NCBI GenBank assembly: GCA_018400625.1
Contig: JAGYMJ010000653.1
Coordinates: forward strand, 1-7,981
DNA length: 7,981 nucleotides
Reading direction: 5' to 3'
Source of the DNA: Planctomycetota bacterium
Lineage (GTDB): Bacteria > Planctomycetota > Brocadiia > SM23-32
This document shows positions 1 through 6,455 of this stretch, piece by piece; the stretch's first letter is position 1; every line of letters starts with the position of its first letter. The position numbers were made by a program, and so were the translations under genes. The notes under the pieces are model-generated. The model saw nothing but the letters and a program-made list of their open reading frames with translations, searched no databases and was not told where the DNA came from.

Positions 1-62
1 ATCGGGATAGTCTTGGCATGCCTTAAAATCACAAAAATAGCCCCCAATGTCGAGTTGCTTAG

Positions 63-149
63 TTATTTAAGGTCGTCCCTCTTCACGCTCTTCACGTTAA
101 GGTCGTCCCTCTTCACGTCCCAGGTTGCCGGAAAAATTCTTATTTTCAT
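63..149 (-). CDS. Doubtful 28-aa reading frame containing the direct repeat
   Basis: On the minus strand an ATG at 149 opens a frame starting MKIRIFPATWDV. It then reads the 30-bp repeat in frame as VKRDDLNVKS followed by VKRDDLK and stops with TAA at 63. The repeat period being a multiple of three keeps the frame. A GAGG directly abuts the ATG, which is too close for a good ribosome site, and I do not recognise the peptide. It is more likely an accident of a dispersed repeat than a gene. Confidence 0.15.
   Translation of the reverse strand: MKIRIFPATWDVKRDDLNVKSVKRDDLK
67..117. repeat. Direct repeat, 21-bp unit twice with 30-bp period, plus internal 9-bp duplication
   Basis: A 21-bp unit starting TTAAGGTCGTCCC at 67-87 recurs exactly at 97-117. 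The nine bases between them (88-96, CTCTTCACG) duplicate the end of the unit (79-87 and 109-117). The array is thus one full 30-bp unit plus 21 bp of a second. It lies downstream of the last operon gene. No hairpin or CRISPR-like spacer is present. Confidence 0.9.
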
Positions 150-203
150 CCTCATTCATAACGGCCTGTCACATACCGTATGGCCAGCACCGATCGCGAC
201 AAA

Positions 204-1661
204 CTATCCCACGCTGTGCATGCGGTCCAGCAAGTCCGCGACACCAACGGTAGCGATACCGGAATTGATATCGGACATGGCGTAGGGAATGACCAACTCA
301 TCATTGTGAATGATCGCCCCGCAGGAATAAACGACATTGGGAACATAGCCTTCGCGTTCACTGTCATGGGGTGTAAGCAACGGCTCATGCAGCCGGGCGA
401 TGACCCTGGCGGGGTTTTCAAGATCCAGCAGCATGGCTCCGATACAATATTGGCGTATGGGCCCAACGCCATGGGTGAGCACGATCCACCCCTTATCGGT
501 TTCCAGGGGGGATCCGCAGTTGCCGATCTGAATGAATTCCCACGGGTATTCGGGCGCCTGAATGATCTGGGAGGTTTGCCAGAAGTGGATATTGTCCGAA
601 AACATGATCCGGTTGTTTTCGCCATCCTGGCGAGACAGCATGACATAGCGGCCGTCGATTTTCCGCGGAAAAAGCGCCATGCCCTTATTTTTGACGGCTT
701 TACCGTTGAGGGTAAGCACATTGAAGGTGATAAAATCTTTTGTTTCAATCAATTGTGGCAGGATCGCCGTGCCGTTGTAGGCGGTATAGGTGGCATAGTA
801 GATGACCTCCTGCCGGTCATCAAAAAATTGAACGAACCGGGCATCTTCGATGCCCCGGCTTTCGTTTTTCGAAACGGGAAAAATCACCCGTTCGGATATG
901 CGGTGATCGTAATGAAAACTCACCTGGTAATTGGAATCGGCCAGCCAGCACATCAACTCGAAGATTTTGTTTTGTCGCGCTTCGGAAAAATGCGGCGTGT
1001 CGCGAAGCATCCTTATCTGTTTTAATAACGCGTTGTAAGCAAAATCCTCGGACAGCCGGTCAAGAATATAGGCGCTGATTTCATTGGCAGCCCCCATTTC
1101 CTCCAACTTGCGCCGGAACGGATTGCGTTTGTAGACCGGGTCCAATCGCAGGTCCGGTGTTTCCACAAAATCACTGAGCGGATCGAAAAAAATGCGGTTG
1201 CGCCGGTCAAGGACGCCACTGCGAAAAACTATCGACGAGATATGCCCTTCGCCAGTGGCCCGCAGGCTCATGATAAAGCGCAGGCTGCCCTTTTTCAGGT
1301 GGCTCTGATTCGGATGGACAACGATGGAAGGGTTGAAAAGGGCGGCCGATTCAATCGAGTATTCTTTTGTGAAGTATGCGCCGATAAGGGATTTTTGGAC
1401 TTCGCTGAGCATGGTGCCCTGCGGAAGATAATCTTCCACCACAGCCAGGTGCAGTTCAAAAATGTGTCTGATGTCTTCGTGCCTTCCGGCAAAATCGAGC
1501 ATTATCCCTGCCATTAAAGCCTGTGCCTCCGTGAAGGTTAAGCTCAGTATGCGTTTGATGATCCTGGCAATGCGATGCTTTTCTTCGGGAAGATGAAGCC
1601 GGGTGATCACCCGCGAGGTGTCGCCTACGATTTTAATCGCTTTTCTTTTGACATTCAACAT
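204..1661 (-). CDS. GH130-family glycosidase/phosphorylase, long form (485 aa)
   Basis: Predicted cytoplasmic GH130 five-bladed beta-propeller enzyme acting on beta-mannoside-type linkages by hydrolysis or phosphorolysis. The core begins near residue 105 with an FNPSIVVHP segment, followed by SLRATGEGHISS (132-143). The GIEDAR motif (270-275) carries Asp273, which matches the conserved catalytic acid of GH130. Further conserved blocks are FPRKIDGRYVMLSR (331-344), THGVG (396-400), YCIGAMLLDLENPARVI (405-421) and EGYVPNVVYSCGA (437-449). Residues 1-105 are an alpha-helical-looking extension absent from short GH130 proteins such as its neighbour. No signal peptide or membrane segment is visible. 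The ATG is supported by TAAGGA seven bases upstream, overlapping the stop of the upstream gene (9 bp gap). It is the last recognisable gene of the operon. The family call is firm. I cannot tell mannosidase from phosphorylase, although the long form recalls the bacterial beta-1,2-mannosidase-like branch. Confidence 0.88.
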   Translation of the reverse strand: MLNVKRKAIKIVGDTSRVITRLHLPEEKHRIARIIKRILSLTFTEAQALMAGIMLDFAGRHEDIRHIFELHLAVVEDYLPQGTMLSEVQKSLIGAYFTKEYSIESAALFNPSIVVHPNQSHLKKGSLRFIMSLRATGEGHISSIVFRSGVLDRRNRIFFDPLSDFVETPDLRLDPVYKRNPFRRKLEEMGAANEISAYILDRLSEDFAYNALLKQIRMLRDTPHFSEARQNKIFELMCWLADSNYQVSFHYDHRISERVIFPVSKNESRGIEDARFVQFFDDRQEVIYYATYTAYNGTAILPQLIETKDFITFNVLTLNGKAVKNKGMALFPRKIDGRYVMLSRQDGENNRIMFSDNIHFWQTSQIIQAPEYPWEFIQIGNCGSPLETDKGWIVLTHGVGPIRQYCIGAMLLDLENPARVIARLHEPLLTPHDSEREGYVPNVVYSCGAIIHNDELVIPYAMSDINSGIATVGVADLLDRMHSVG

Positions 1662-1670
1662 AACAAATCC

Positions 1671-2612
1671 TTACAAAGGCGGTCGGGAATCAGTGAGGCA
1701 GAGTGCCACCAGGTCGTCGACAAGAGCCGTGCCGGCGCACATGACCGTGTCCGCACCGCCCCAGTAGATTTTCACCGTACCGTCGTTTTCCGGAACAGCG
1801 CCACAGGTAAAGACTACATTGGGCACATAGCCGTTGATCTCCCAGGGATCCTCGGGCTGCAGGATCCATTGATCGGAAACCCCAATGACGGTGGCCGGAT
1901 CGTCTAAAGCGTGCAGGGCCGCACCTAGTCGATACACGGTTCCGGACATGGTTTTGAACACACCGTGATAAATATGCAGCCAGCCCTTACTGGTTCGAAA
2001 CGGCGGCGCGCCGGGACCAATTTTCATTTCATCCCAGTGATAGGCCGCCGGCTTTATGATTACGCACGAATCACCCCAGTGTACCAAATCGGGAGAATAG
2101 GAAATCCAGATCGACCAGGGTGAGATTTCCGAATGGGGCCGGTCCAGCCGCACATAACGGCCGTCGAAAATTTGTGGAAAAATGACCACATTGCGCAGGT
2201 CTGCCTGGGTGATCAGGGCAATACGTTTCACTTTTGCAAAATCCCGGGTACGCGCCAGGGCGATCCGAACGCCATGCCGGGAATAGGCGCTGTAAGTCAA
2301 CAAATAGCTGTCTTCAACCGGGCAGATTCTAAGGTCCTCGATCCCGAATGCTTCATATTCGGCGAAAACACCGTCCGTGGACGGCACTAGAAACGGCTGG
2401 CGATCAACCTTGAAGGAAAATCCGTCTTCGCTGTCGGCCCGGCCGATGATAGATCGTCCGTTGCGCAGATGCGACCTGAACAGCATGATGTAGCGCCCGC
2501 CGTGCCGGACAACACCCGCATTGTGGACCGTGGCCACCGGATAGGGCACATCATGACACGTTAGTACCGGGTTGTTTGGGCATCGTCGAATGATGGGATC
2601 ATGAAGGGTCAT
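1671..2612 (-). CDS. GH130-family mannoside phosphorylase-like protein (313 aa)
   Basis: Short-form GH130 protein of the type often annotated 'glycosidase, PH1107-related'. Characterised relatives phosphorolyse beta-mannosides such as mannosyl-glucose or mannooligosaccharides to mannose 1-phosphate. Visible landmarks are NPVLT (14-18), HNAGVV near 30-35, GIEDLR (90-95) with the predicted catalytic Asp93, FPQIFDGRYVRLDRP (145-159), KIGPGAPPF (197-205), IYHGV (214-218), YRLGAALHALDDPATVIG (227-244) and GYVPNVVFTCGAV (261-273). The length is normal for a single GH130 propeller. The motif usually reads GIEDPR; here the Pro is Leu. The ATG overlaps the TGA of the upstream glycosyltransferase gene as ATGA, and only a weak AAGG lies upstream, so translation is probably coupled. 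The protein looks cytoplasmic. Phosphorylase rather than hydrolase is inferred from overall resemblance, and the substrate is unknown. Confidence 0.87.
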   Translation of the reverse strand: MTLHDPIIRRCPNNPVLTCHDVPYPVATVHNAGVVRHGGRYIMLFRSHLRNGRSIIGRADSEDGFSFKVDRQPFLVPSTDGVFAEYEAFGIEDLRICPVEDSYLLTYSAYSRHGVRIALARTRDFAKVKRIALITQADLRNVVIFPQIFDGRYVRLDRPHSEISPWSIWISYSPDLVHWGDSCVIIKPAAYHWDEMKIGPGAPPFRTSKGWLHIYHGVFKTMSGTVYRLGAALHALDDPATVIGVSDQWILQPEDPWEINGYVPNVVFTCGAVPENDGTVKIYWGGADTVMCAGTALVDDLVALCLTDSRPPL

Positions 2613-3661
2613 GGTCGTGTGCCTTGCTGCCGGTTCAAAAAGCCGGCCTGGTGATATCCGGTGATCGTTTCATAGACCTTGAGATAGTCATCGACCATGC
2701 GTCTGACCGTAAAATGCTGTTCAATGTGGCGCCGACAGGCCGCTCGGTCTATGATTTGAATTTGCGCGACCGCATCAACGGCCGCCTGGACGGTGTCAAC
2801 CAGGAATCCATTTTGGCCGTGATCGATCAATTCAGGCATGCTGCCTCTCTCAAAGGCGATCACTGGCGTACCGCAGGCCATGGCTTCGACAACCGACAAA
2901 CCAAACGGCTCTGCAAAGGCAATGGGGTGAAGCAGGACGAGGGCCTTTCCGAGCAACCGGTTGCGCTCGTCGGGCCCGACACTGCCGATGTAGGTTATCC
3001 GGTCTTTGTTCAGGTGTGGGGCAACATAGTGGTCGAAGTAGTCCCTGTCCTGGATAATACCCGCCAGGATCAATTTTTTCCCGACGGCCTCGGCGATCTC
3101 CACAGCCTCGCGGACACCTTTGTCCGGATGCATGCGTCCCAAAAAGAGCAGGTAGTCCTCCGGATCGGGCTGAAAATCGAACTGGGAAAGATCGATGCCG
3201 TGATGAACGGTTTTGATATAATCAAGCTCCGGCGAGCGGTCAGCGTCGCTGATGGCCACATAGAAAGTTTTGCCGTTGTATTTTTTATAAACCGGCACAA
3301 TTCCGGGCGATGAAAAGCCATGAATGGTGGTCACGACAGGGGTTGTGGTCAGGCCGCTGTAGGTCAGGGGCAGATAATCGAAATGGTTGTGGATAATGTC
3401 GTAGGCATCGGCATTCTCAAAGAGCTCCGAGATGTGCAGGCATTCCCAGACCTTGGGGATGAGGGAACGGTTTTCTTCATAGCCCTGAGGGCAAACGCTG
3501 TGCAGTTTGGCACTTGTCTGCGAATTCGCTGTTGCGAACAAGGTGACATCATGACCGCATTCTACCAGCCCTTCTGTTATAAGAGAGGCCACATTTTCCC
3601 AAGGGCCATAGTGCCGTGGTGGTGTACGCCAGGCGATCGGCGCGAGCATGGCGATATGCAT
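2609..3661 (-). CDS. GT4-family glycosyltransferase (350 aa)
   Basis: Retaining GT-B glycosyltransferase that should transfer a sugar from a nucleotide donor (GDP-mannose or UDP-glucose are typical for the family). The N-terminal Rossmann half starts MHIAMLAPIAWRTPP and has the glycine-containing acceptor-side loop HYGPWENVASL (17-27). HNHFDYLP (91-98) and TTIHGFSSPG (111-120) follow. The C-terminal half has the donor-site block LGRMHPDKG (174-182) with the phosphate-binding pair Arg176 and Lys181. It also has a full E-x7-E signature, with Glu251 and Glu259 in AEPFGLSVVEAMACGTPV. All canonical catalytic elements are therefore present. A strong AAAGGAG lies five bases before the ATG, overlapping the stop of the upstream gene, and the intergenic gap is 10 bp. 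The 3' end overlaps the downstream GH130 start by 4 bp. No transmembrane segment is seen. Donor and acceptor cannot be read from sequence; the GH130 neighbours suggest a mannosyl product. Confidence 0.9.
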   Translation of the reverse strand: MHIAMLAPIAWRTPPRHYGPWENVASLITEGLVECGHDVTLFATANSQTSAKLHSVCPQGYEENRSLIPKVWECLHISELFENADAYDIIHNHFDYLPLTYSGLTTTPVVTTIHGFSSPGIVPVYKKYNGKTFYVAISDADRSPELDYIKTVHHGIDLSQFDFQPDPEDYLLFLGRMHPDKGVREAVEIAEAVGKKLILAGIIQDRDYFDHYVAPHLNKDRITYIGSVGPDERNRLLGKALVLLHPIAFAEPFGLSVVEAMACGTPVIAFERGSMPELIDHGQNGFLVDTVQAAVDAVAQIQIIDRAACRRHIEQHFTVRRMVDDYLKVYETITGYHQAGFLNRQQGTRP

Positions 3662-3666
3662 AGCTG

Positions 3667-3673
3667 CTCCTTT
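3667..3673 (-). promoter_or_regulatory. Strong ribosome binding site of the 350-aa glycosyltransferase gene
   Basis: AAAGGAG lies five bases before the ATG at 3661 and overlaps the TAA stop of the preceding 778-aa gene. It fixes the start codon. It also suggests this glycosyltransferase is translated independently and efficiently, unlike the two genes in the operon that start at ATGA overlaps. Confidence 0.75.
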
Positions 3674-6008
3674 ACTCCCCGGCTTTTGGAGAGACCGGCT
3701 GGTTCACAATCTCCTCGGCATAGAGCCGTTGCAGAATTATCATTGAAAGCAGCCAGGCCAGGGAAGATTCAGCGCCCTCGTTTTGGTTGATGCCGTCAGC
3801 CATCAAGCCGTCGCGGCAGCCGCCGGTAATGGGATCATAAAGCGGCAAGTTGAGATCGTTGTGTCCTAGAAACCAGTTGAAGCACATGACCGCGCTATCG
3901 AACCAGGTGTTATCCCGGGTGATATTGAAAGCTTCCACGCACGCTTCGACCATGGCATTGGCCTCGATGGGCTGCTGGTCAAAACGGGCTTTGAGGCAAT
4001 CTTTTTCGTACCACCCATTGCTGCCGACAGGCACAAAGTGCCGGTCTTCGGTCTGGATGGCCAACAGCCACTTAAGGGAAATGAGGCCCATATCGATCAT
4101 GTCGTTGTGTTGCAACCGCCGGCCGGACAACAGCAACGCATGAGGCAGTTTGCCGTTGGCGTAGTTCAATGTATTTTCAGGCCAGGGCCAATTGTCTGTC
4201 GCATTACGTTTAAACTGCGTGAAAAGCCTTTCGGCCAGCACCTTTCGGATGCGGCGCACATCGCTGTCGCCGGAAAATTTTTCCAGATAGGCATTCATTC
4301 CCACCAGGGAAAAGGCGATCGCACGCGGCGAAGTAAAATCCTCAACGGCATGGAGTGCTTTTTTAAAAAGCGTCGTACTCATGGCAAGGTGCCCGGGATT
4401 ATCCAGCATCGCCACCGCTTTGCCAAGGCACCAAAGAGCCCTGCCGTGGGAATCCTCGGACCCAACCGCCTCCGTCCACTGCCGGGAATAGGTCATGAAG
4501 TTACGAAAACGCTCACTTTTCTCGTCAAAGGCATATTGTAAGAACCCGAGGTAATGACCACTGAGACGATCAAGGTCCCAACCGTTGGCCGACAGATATT
4601 TGCGCCCCATGACGGCCGCCAGCAGTGCCCTGGCATTGTCATCGGTGCAGTAACCGTGACTGCGATCGGGGATGGTATGGTTGGCATGCTGCAAGATGCC
4701 GGTATCGTCGGTGAGGGTTTTGAGATGATCAAGCTTGATCTCCGGAAGTTCGAAAGTCGTAATGGCCTTGATATGGGCCACATAGGCGTGCCGTGGACGG
4801 GGCTTTGTATCCCTGTTGAGCTGAACATCATTGAACAGCTGGAGATATTGGTTTGAGACCTCCTTCCAGACCGCGCCGCGGCTGAACATATAGGCTTTCT
4901 TGCGCATGGCGTCCCGTGCCACATCGTTGTCCAGCAGATCGATGATCTGCGCGGCCATGGCATCCGGATCGTTAAAAGGCATAAGCCGGCCCCGGTCTTC
5001 GGCCAGCATCTCGGTTGCGTACCAGTAAGGAGTGGAAATGATGGCTTTGCCGGCACCCATGGCATAAGCAAGAGTCCCGGAGGTAATCTGGGCCTCATTC
5101 AGGTAGGGGGTGACATAGATATCGGCGATGCCCAGAAACTCCCACAGCTCTTTTTGTTCGACAAACCGGTTTTGAAATTGGACATGCGCGGCCAAATCAA
5201 GTTTGCGCACGAGCTGCTGCAGCAGGATGCGGTAGGCATCCCCCTGCGATTTTAAAATATGCGGATGTGTCGCTCCCAGGACGATATAAACCACATCCGG
5301 GTGCTTTTCAATGACCGCCGGAAGCGCCCGCAGCACATTCTCGATGCCCTTGTTCGGAGAAAGCAAACCAAAGGTAAGCAGTACTTTTTTGCCTTCCACA
5401 TCGAACTTGTCTTTGTTGAAACTGGGATCGATAAACGGCGTGTCAACAATGCCGTGGTGTATAAACGCAATTTTATCCTCAGGCACAGCGTAGATATCCT
5501 TGAGGAAAACGGATGCCTCATGGCTCATCACGACCAGCTTGTCGGACAGATCGGACAACCTGCACATGACATCACGATAATCCGGCGCGGGGTCCTTCAA
5601 CACCGTATGCAGCGTGGTCACTACCGGCATGCGTAGCTCCCCCAACAGTTTCAGCAGGTAGCCGCCGGCCGGGCCTCCGAAAAGTCCGTATTCATGCTGA
5701 ACACAGACAATGTCCGTCTGACTGATATTGAGAAATTGAGACGCCATGCCATAGTCGCTCAATTTGTTTTGACTGATCTCGAAGCGTACTTTATCGGGAT
5801 AAAGGTATCCCTCGGGCCTGTCGTTCATCGCCGCGACCCAGATGTTCATATCGGGCGCCTGAACGGACAGACCTTCAACCAGGTCCGTCGTGAATGTCGC
5901 GATACCGCACCGGCGGGGCATATAATTGCCGATGACGGCCACCGAATGGATTCCCTGATATTGTTTTAGCGCAGAAGCCGTAGACCGAACCTTTTTCGAT
6001 ATACTCAT
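3672..6008 (-). CDS. Two-domain protein: GT4-like glycosyltransferase fused to a probable (alpha/alpha)6-barrel domain (778 aa)
   Basis: Residues about 20-395 form a GT-B glycosyltransferase: IGNYMPRRCGIATFT (26-40), VQHEYGLFGG (103-112), TTLHTVLKDP (131-140), HHGI (184-187), TFGLLSPNKGIENVL (212-226) and the late block NEAQITSGTLAYAMGAGKAI (304-323). Two donor-site hallmarks deviate. The usual GR of GR-x4-KG is GL (Leu215, Lys220 kept), and in E-x7-E the second Glu is Leu313 (Glu305 kept). Residues about 405-765 are a helical domain with HGYCTDDNARAL (451-462), HGRALWCLGKA (521-531), NWPWPENTLNYANGKLPHA (606-624), QQPIEANAMVEAC (678-690) and NQNEGAESSLAWLLS (741-755). Its repeated aromatic/acidic helices resemble six-hairpin glycosidase or sugar-epimerase folds; that fold call is inference. 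No good ribosome site precedes the ATG, which overlaps the stop of the small upstream gene as ATGA, implying coupled translation. Probably cytoplasmic. The activity of the C-terminal half is unknown. Confidence 0.87.
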   Translation of the reverse strand: MSISKKVRSTASALKQYQGIHSVAVIGNYMPRRCGIATFTTDLVEGLSVQAPDMNIWVAAMNDRPEGYLYPDKVRFEISQNKLSDYGMASQFLNISQTDIVCVQHEYGLFGGPAGGYLLKLLGELRMPVVTTLHTVLKDPAPDYRDVMCRLSDLSDKLVVMSHEASVFLKDIYAVPEDKIAFIHHGIVDTPFIDPSFNKDKFDVEGKKVLLTFGLLSPNKGIENVLRALPAVIEKHPDVVYIVLGATHPHILKSQGDAYRILLQQLVRKLDLAAHVQFQNRFVEQKELWEFLGIADIYVTPYLNEAQITSGTLAYAMGAGKAIISTPYWYATEMLAEDRGRLMPFNDPDAMAAQIIDLLDNDVARDAMRKKAYMFSRGAVWKEVSNQYLQLFNDVQLNRDTKPRPRHAYVAHIKAITTFELPEIKLDHLKTLTDDTGILQHANHTIPDRSHGYCTDDNARALLAAVMGRKYLSANGWDLDRLSGHYLGFLQYAFDEKSERFRNFMTYSRQWTEAVGSEDSHGRALWCLGKAVAMLDNPGHLAMSTTLFKKALHAVEDFTSPRAIAFSLVGMNAYLEKFSGDSDVRRIRKVLAERLFTQFKRNATDNWPWPENTLNYANGKLPHALLLSGRRLQHNDMIDMGLISLKWLLAIQTEDRHFVPVGSNGWYEKDCLKARFDQQPIEANAMVEACVEAFNITRDNTWFDSAVMCFNWFLGHNDLNLPLYDPITGGCRDGLMADGINQNEGAESSLAWLLSMIILQRLYAEEIVNQPVSPKAGE

Positions 6009-6130
6009 TTTTCATTAATTCCAAGCGGAGTCGTTTTACTGTTTTTTTGTCTGCGTTTTTCCTTCAACGTGTGCTGACTCTTTTTTTGCTCTTCGCGCCT
6101 GCCCTTATCTTTTTTTCCCTTATCTCCCAT
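6005..6130 (-). CDS. Small, highly basic protein of unknown function (41 aa)
   Basis: A 41-codon reading frame begins MGDKGKKDKGRREEQKK and ends PLGINEK. It has 11 Lys and 4 Arg, six acidic residues, no Cys and no hydrophobic stretch, so it should be soluble, strongly positive and probably disordered or a single helix. The case for a real gene is positional. AAGGTG lies five bases before the ATG, and the TGA stop overlaps the ATG of the 778-aa glycosyltransferase gene as ATGA. That gene has no good ribosome site of its own. This is the likely first gene of the operon. Charged mini-proteins of this style occur in environmental proteobacteria, but I cannot name a family. It could be a translational-coupling leader peptide, a nucleic-acid or polyanion binder, or a regulator of the enzyme it precedes. 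The A-rich codons partly reflect its Lys content. Confidence 0.72.
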   Translation of the reverse strand: MGDKGKKDKGRREEQKKSQHTLKEKRRQKNSKTTPLGINEK

Positions 6131-6135
6131 TTTAG

Positions 6136-6141
6136 CACCTT
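6136..6141 (-). promoter_or_regulatory. Ribosome binding site of the 41-aa gene
   Basis: AAGGTG reads on the minus strand five bases before the ATG at 6130. It is the only good Shine-Dalgarno between the leader and the 778-aa gene, so it probably drives entry of ribosomes for both reading frames. Confidence 0.6.
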
Positions 6142-6164
6142 CTAGTTAGTGGTCTTTTTGAAGT

Positions 6165-6194
6165 ATAATCATCAGTTCCCATGTTAAATGACAA
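6165..6194 (-). promoter_or_regulatory. Alternative sigma-70-type promoter candidate for the operon
   Basis: On the minus strand TTGTCA (6194-6189, five of six to TTGACA) is followed after 18 bases by GATTAT (6170-6165, four of six to TATAAT). The start would fall near 6158, leaving a leader of about 28 nt. It competes with the sigma-54 candidate as an explanation, or the operon may have both. Confidence 0.28.
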
Positions 6195-6240
6195 GGATAT
6201 ATCAGTACAATACATCCAGCCGGTACTCCCATTTTTTATT

Positions 6241-6255
6241 TCAATTTTTATGCCA
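6241..6255 (-). promoter_or_regulatory. Candidate sigma-54 (-24/-12) promoter for the glycan operon
   Basis: The minus strand reads TGGCATAAAAATTGA, compared with the consensus TGGCACG-N4-TTGCW. The -24 GG, the TTG and the spacing all match. The -12 base is A instead of the usual C, which weakens the case. Transcription would start near 6229, giving a leader of about 100 nt before the 41-aa gene. The adjacent sigma-54 activator gene makes this site attractive, but a chance match in AT-rich DNA is possible. Confidence 0.38.
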
Positions 6256-6348
6256 GCATTCAGCGCTCACTATCATGAGTCCCATTCTCCTGATTTAACA
6301 CGATGATTAGAGGTGATGTCGCCAGCAGGACGGTCGTTACCTGTTTCG

Positions 6349-6391
6349 AAAAAAAGGTTATATTTAACCGAAGGTCACATATAACCTTTTT
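6349..6391 (-). terminator. Rho-independent-type terminator after the sigma-54 activator gene
   Basis: A perfect 13-bp inverted repeat, AAAAAGGTTATAT at 6351-6363 against its complement at 6379-6391, encloses a 15-base loop. Reading on the minus strand, the stem is followed by seven T (6355-6349), about 65 bases after the TAA of the activator gene. Five T follow on the other strand, so it could work both ways. The stem is AT-rich, with only two G-C pairs, so efficiency is uncertain. An inner 5-bp pairing (GGTTA at 6356-6360 with TAACC at 6365-6369) is an alternative fold. Confidence 0.65.
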
Positions 6392-6455
6392 CTCCGGCAT
6401 TTCGGATAATACAGCCATGGCGAAAATAAAAACGGGTTGAAATGGGAAGTGGAAT

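Larger units (their letters stand above)
6131..6455. other. Intergenic leader region between the activator gene and the glycan operon
   Basis: This AT-rich 325-bp stretch holds the hairpin terminator at 6349-6391, the two promoter candidates and the ribosome site of the small gene. Between 6256 and 6348, where activator binding sites for a sigma-54 promoter would be expected, I see only short palindromes (AGCGCT at 6262-6267, TCATGA at 6273-6278) and no copy of the TGATATCA element found upstream of the activator gene. No convincing RNA gene or further reading frame was found. Confidence 0.5.

Noticed and set aside
67..117. CRISPR array
   Set aside because: There are only two copies separated by a 9-bp duplication of the repeat itself, with no unique spacers and no cas genes.
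172..182. CATACCGTATG near-palindrome just after the last operon gene as a terminator
   Set aside because: The stem is five bases with a one-base loop and no T tract follows on the minus strand. The true transcript end may lie beyond position 1.
180..1025. 281-aa plus-strand open frame opposite the long GH130 gene
   Set aside because: The minus-strand frame shows clear GH130 motifs over the whole stretch. The plus-strand product has no recognisable domain and is a mirror frame of biased codons.
2624..3313. 229-aa plus-strand open frame opposite the 350-aa glycosyltransferase
   Set aside because: It is antisense to an intact GT4 gene with all catalytic motifs; no ribosome site or family resemblance supports it.
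6181..6303. 40-codon plus-strand frame starting MLNDKDISVQY in the operon leader
   Set aside because: No Shine-Dalgarno precedes it, it runs against all genes, and it overlaps both operon promoter candidates.
6260..6418. 52-aa minus-strand frame starting MAVLSEMPEKK
   Set aside because: It has no ribosome site, runs straight through the terminator hairpin and covers the sigma-54-like region's upstream flank. The peptide resembles nothing I recognise.
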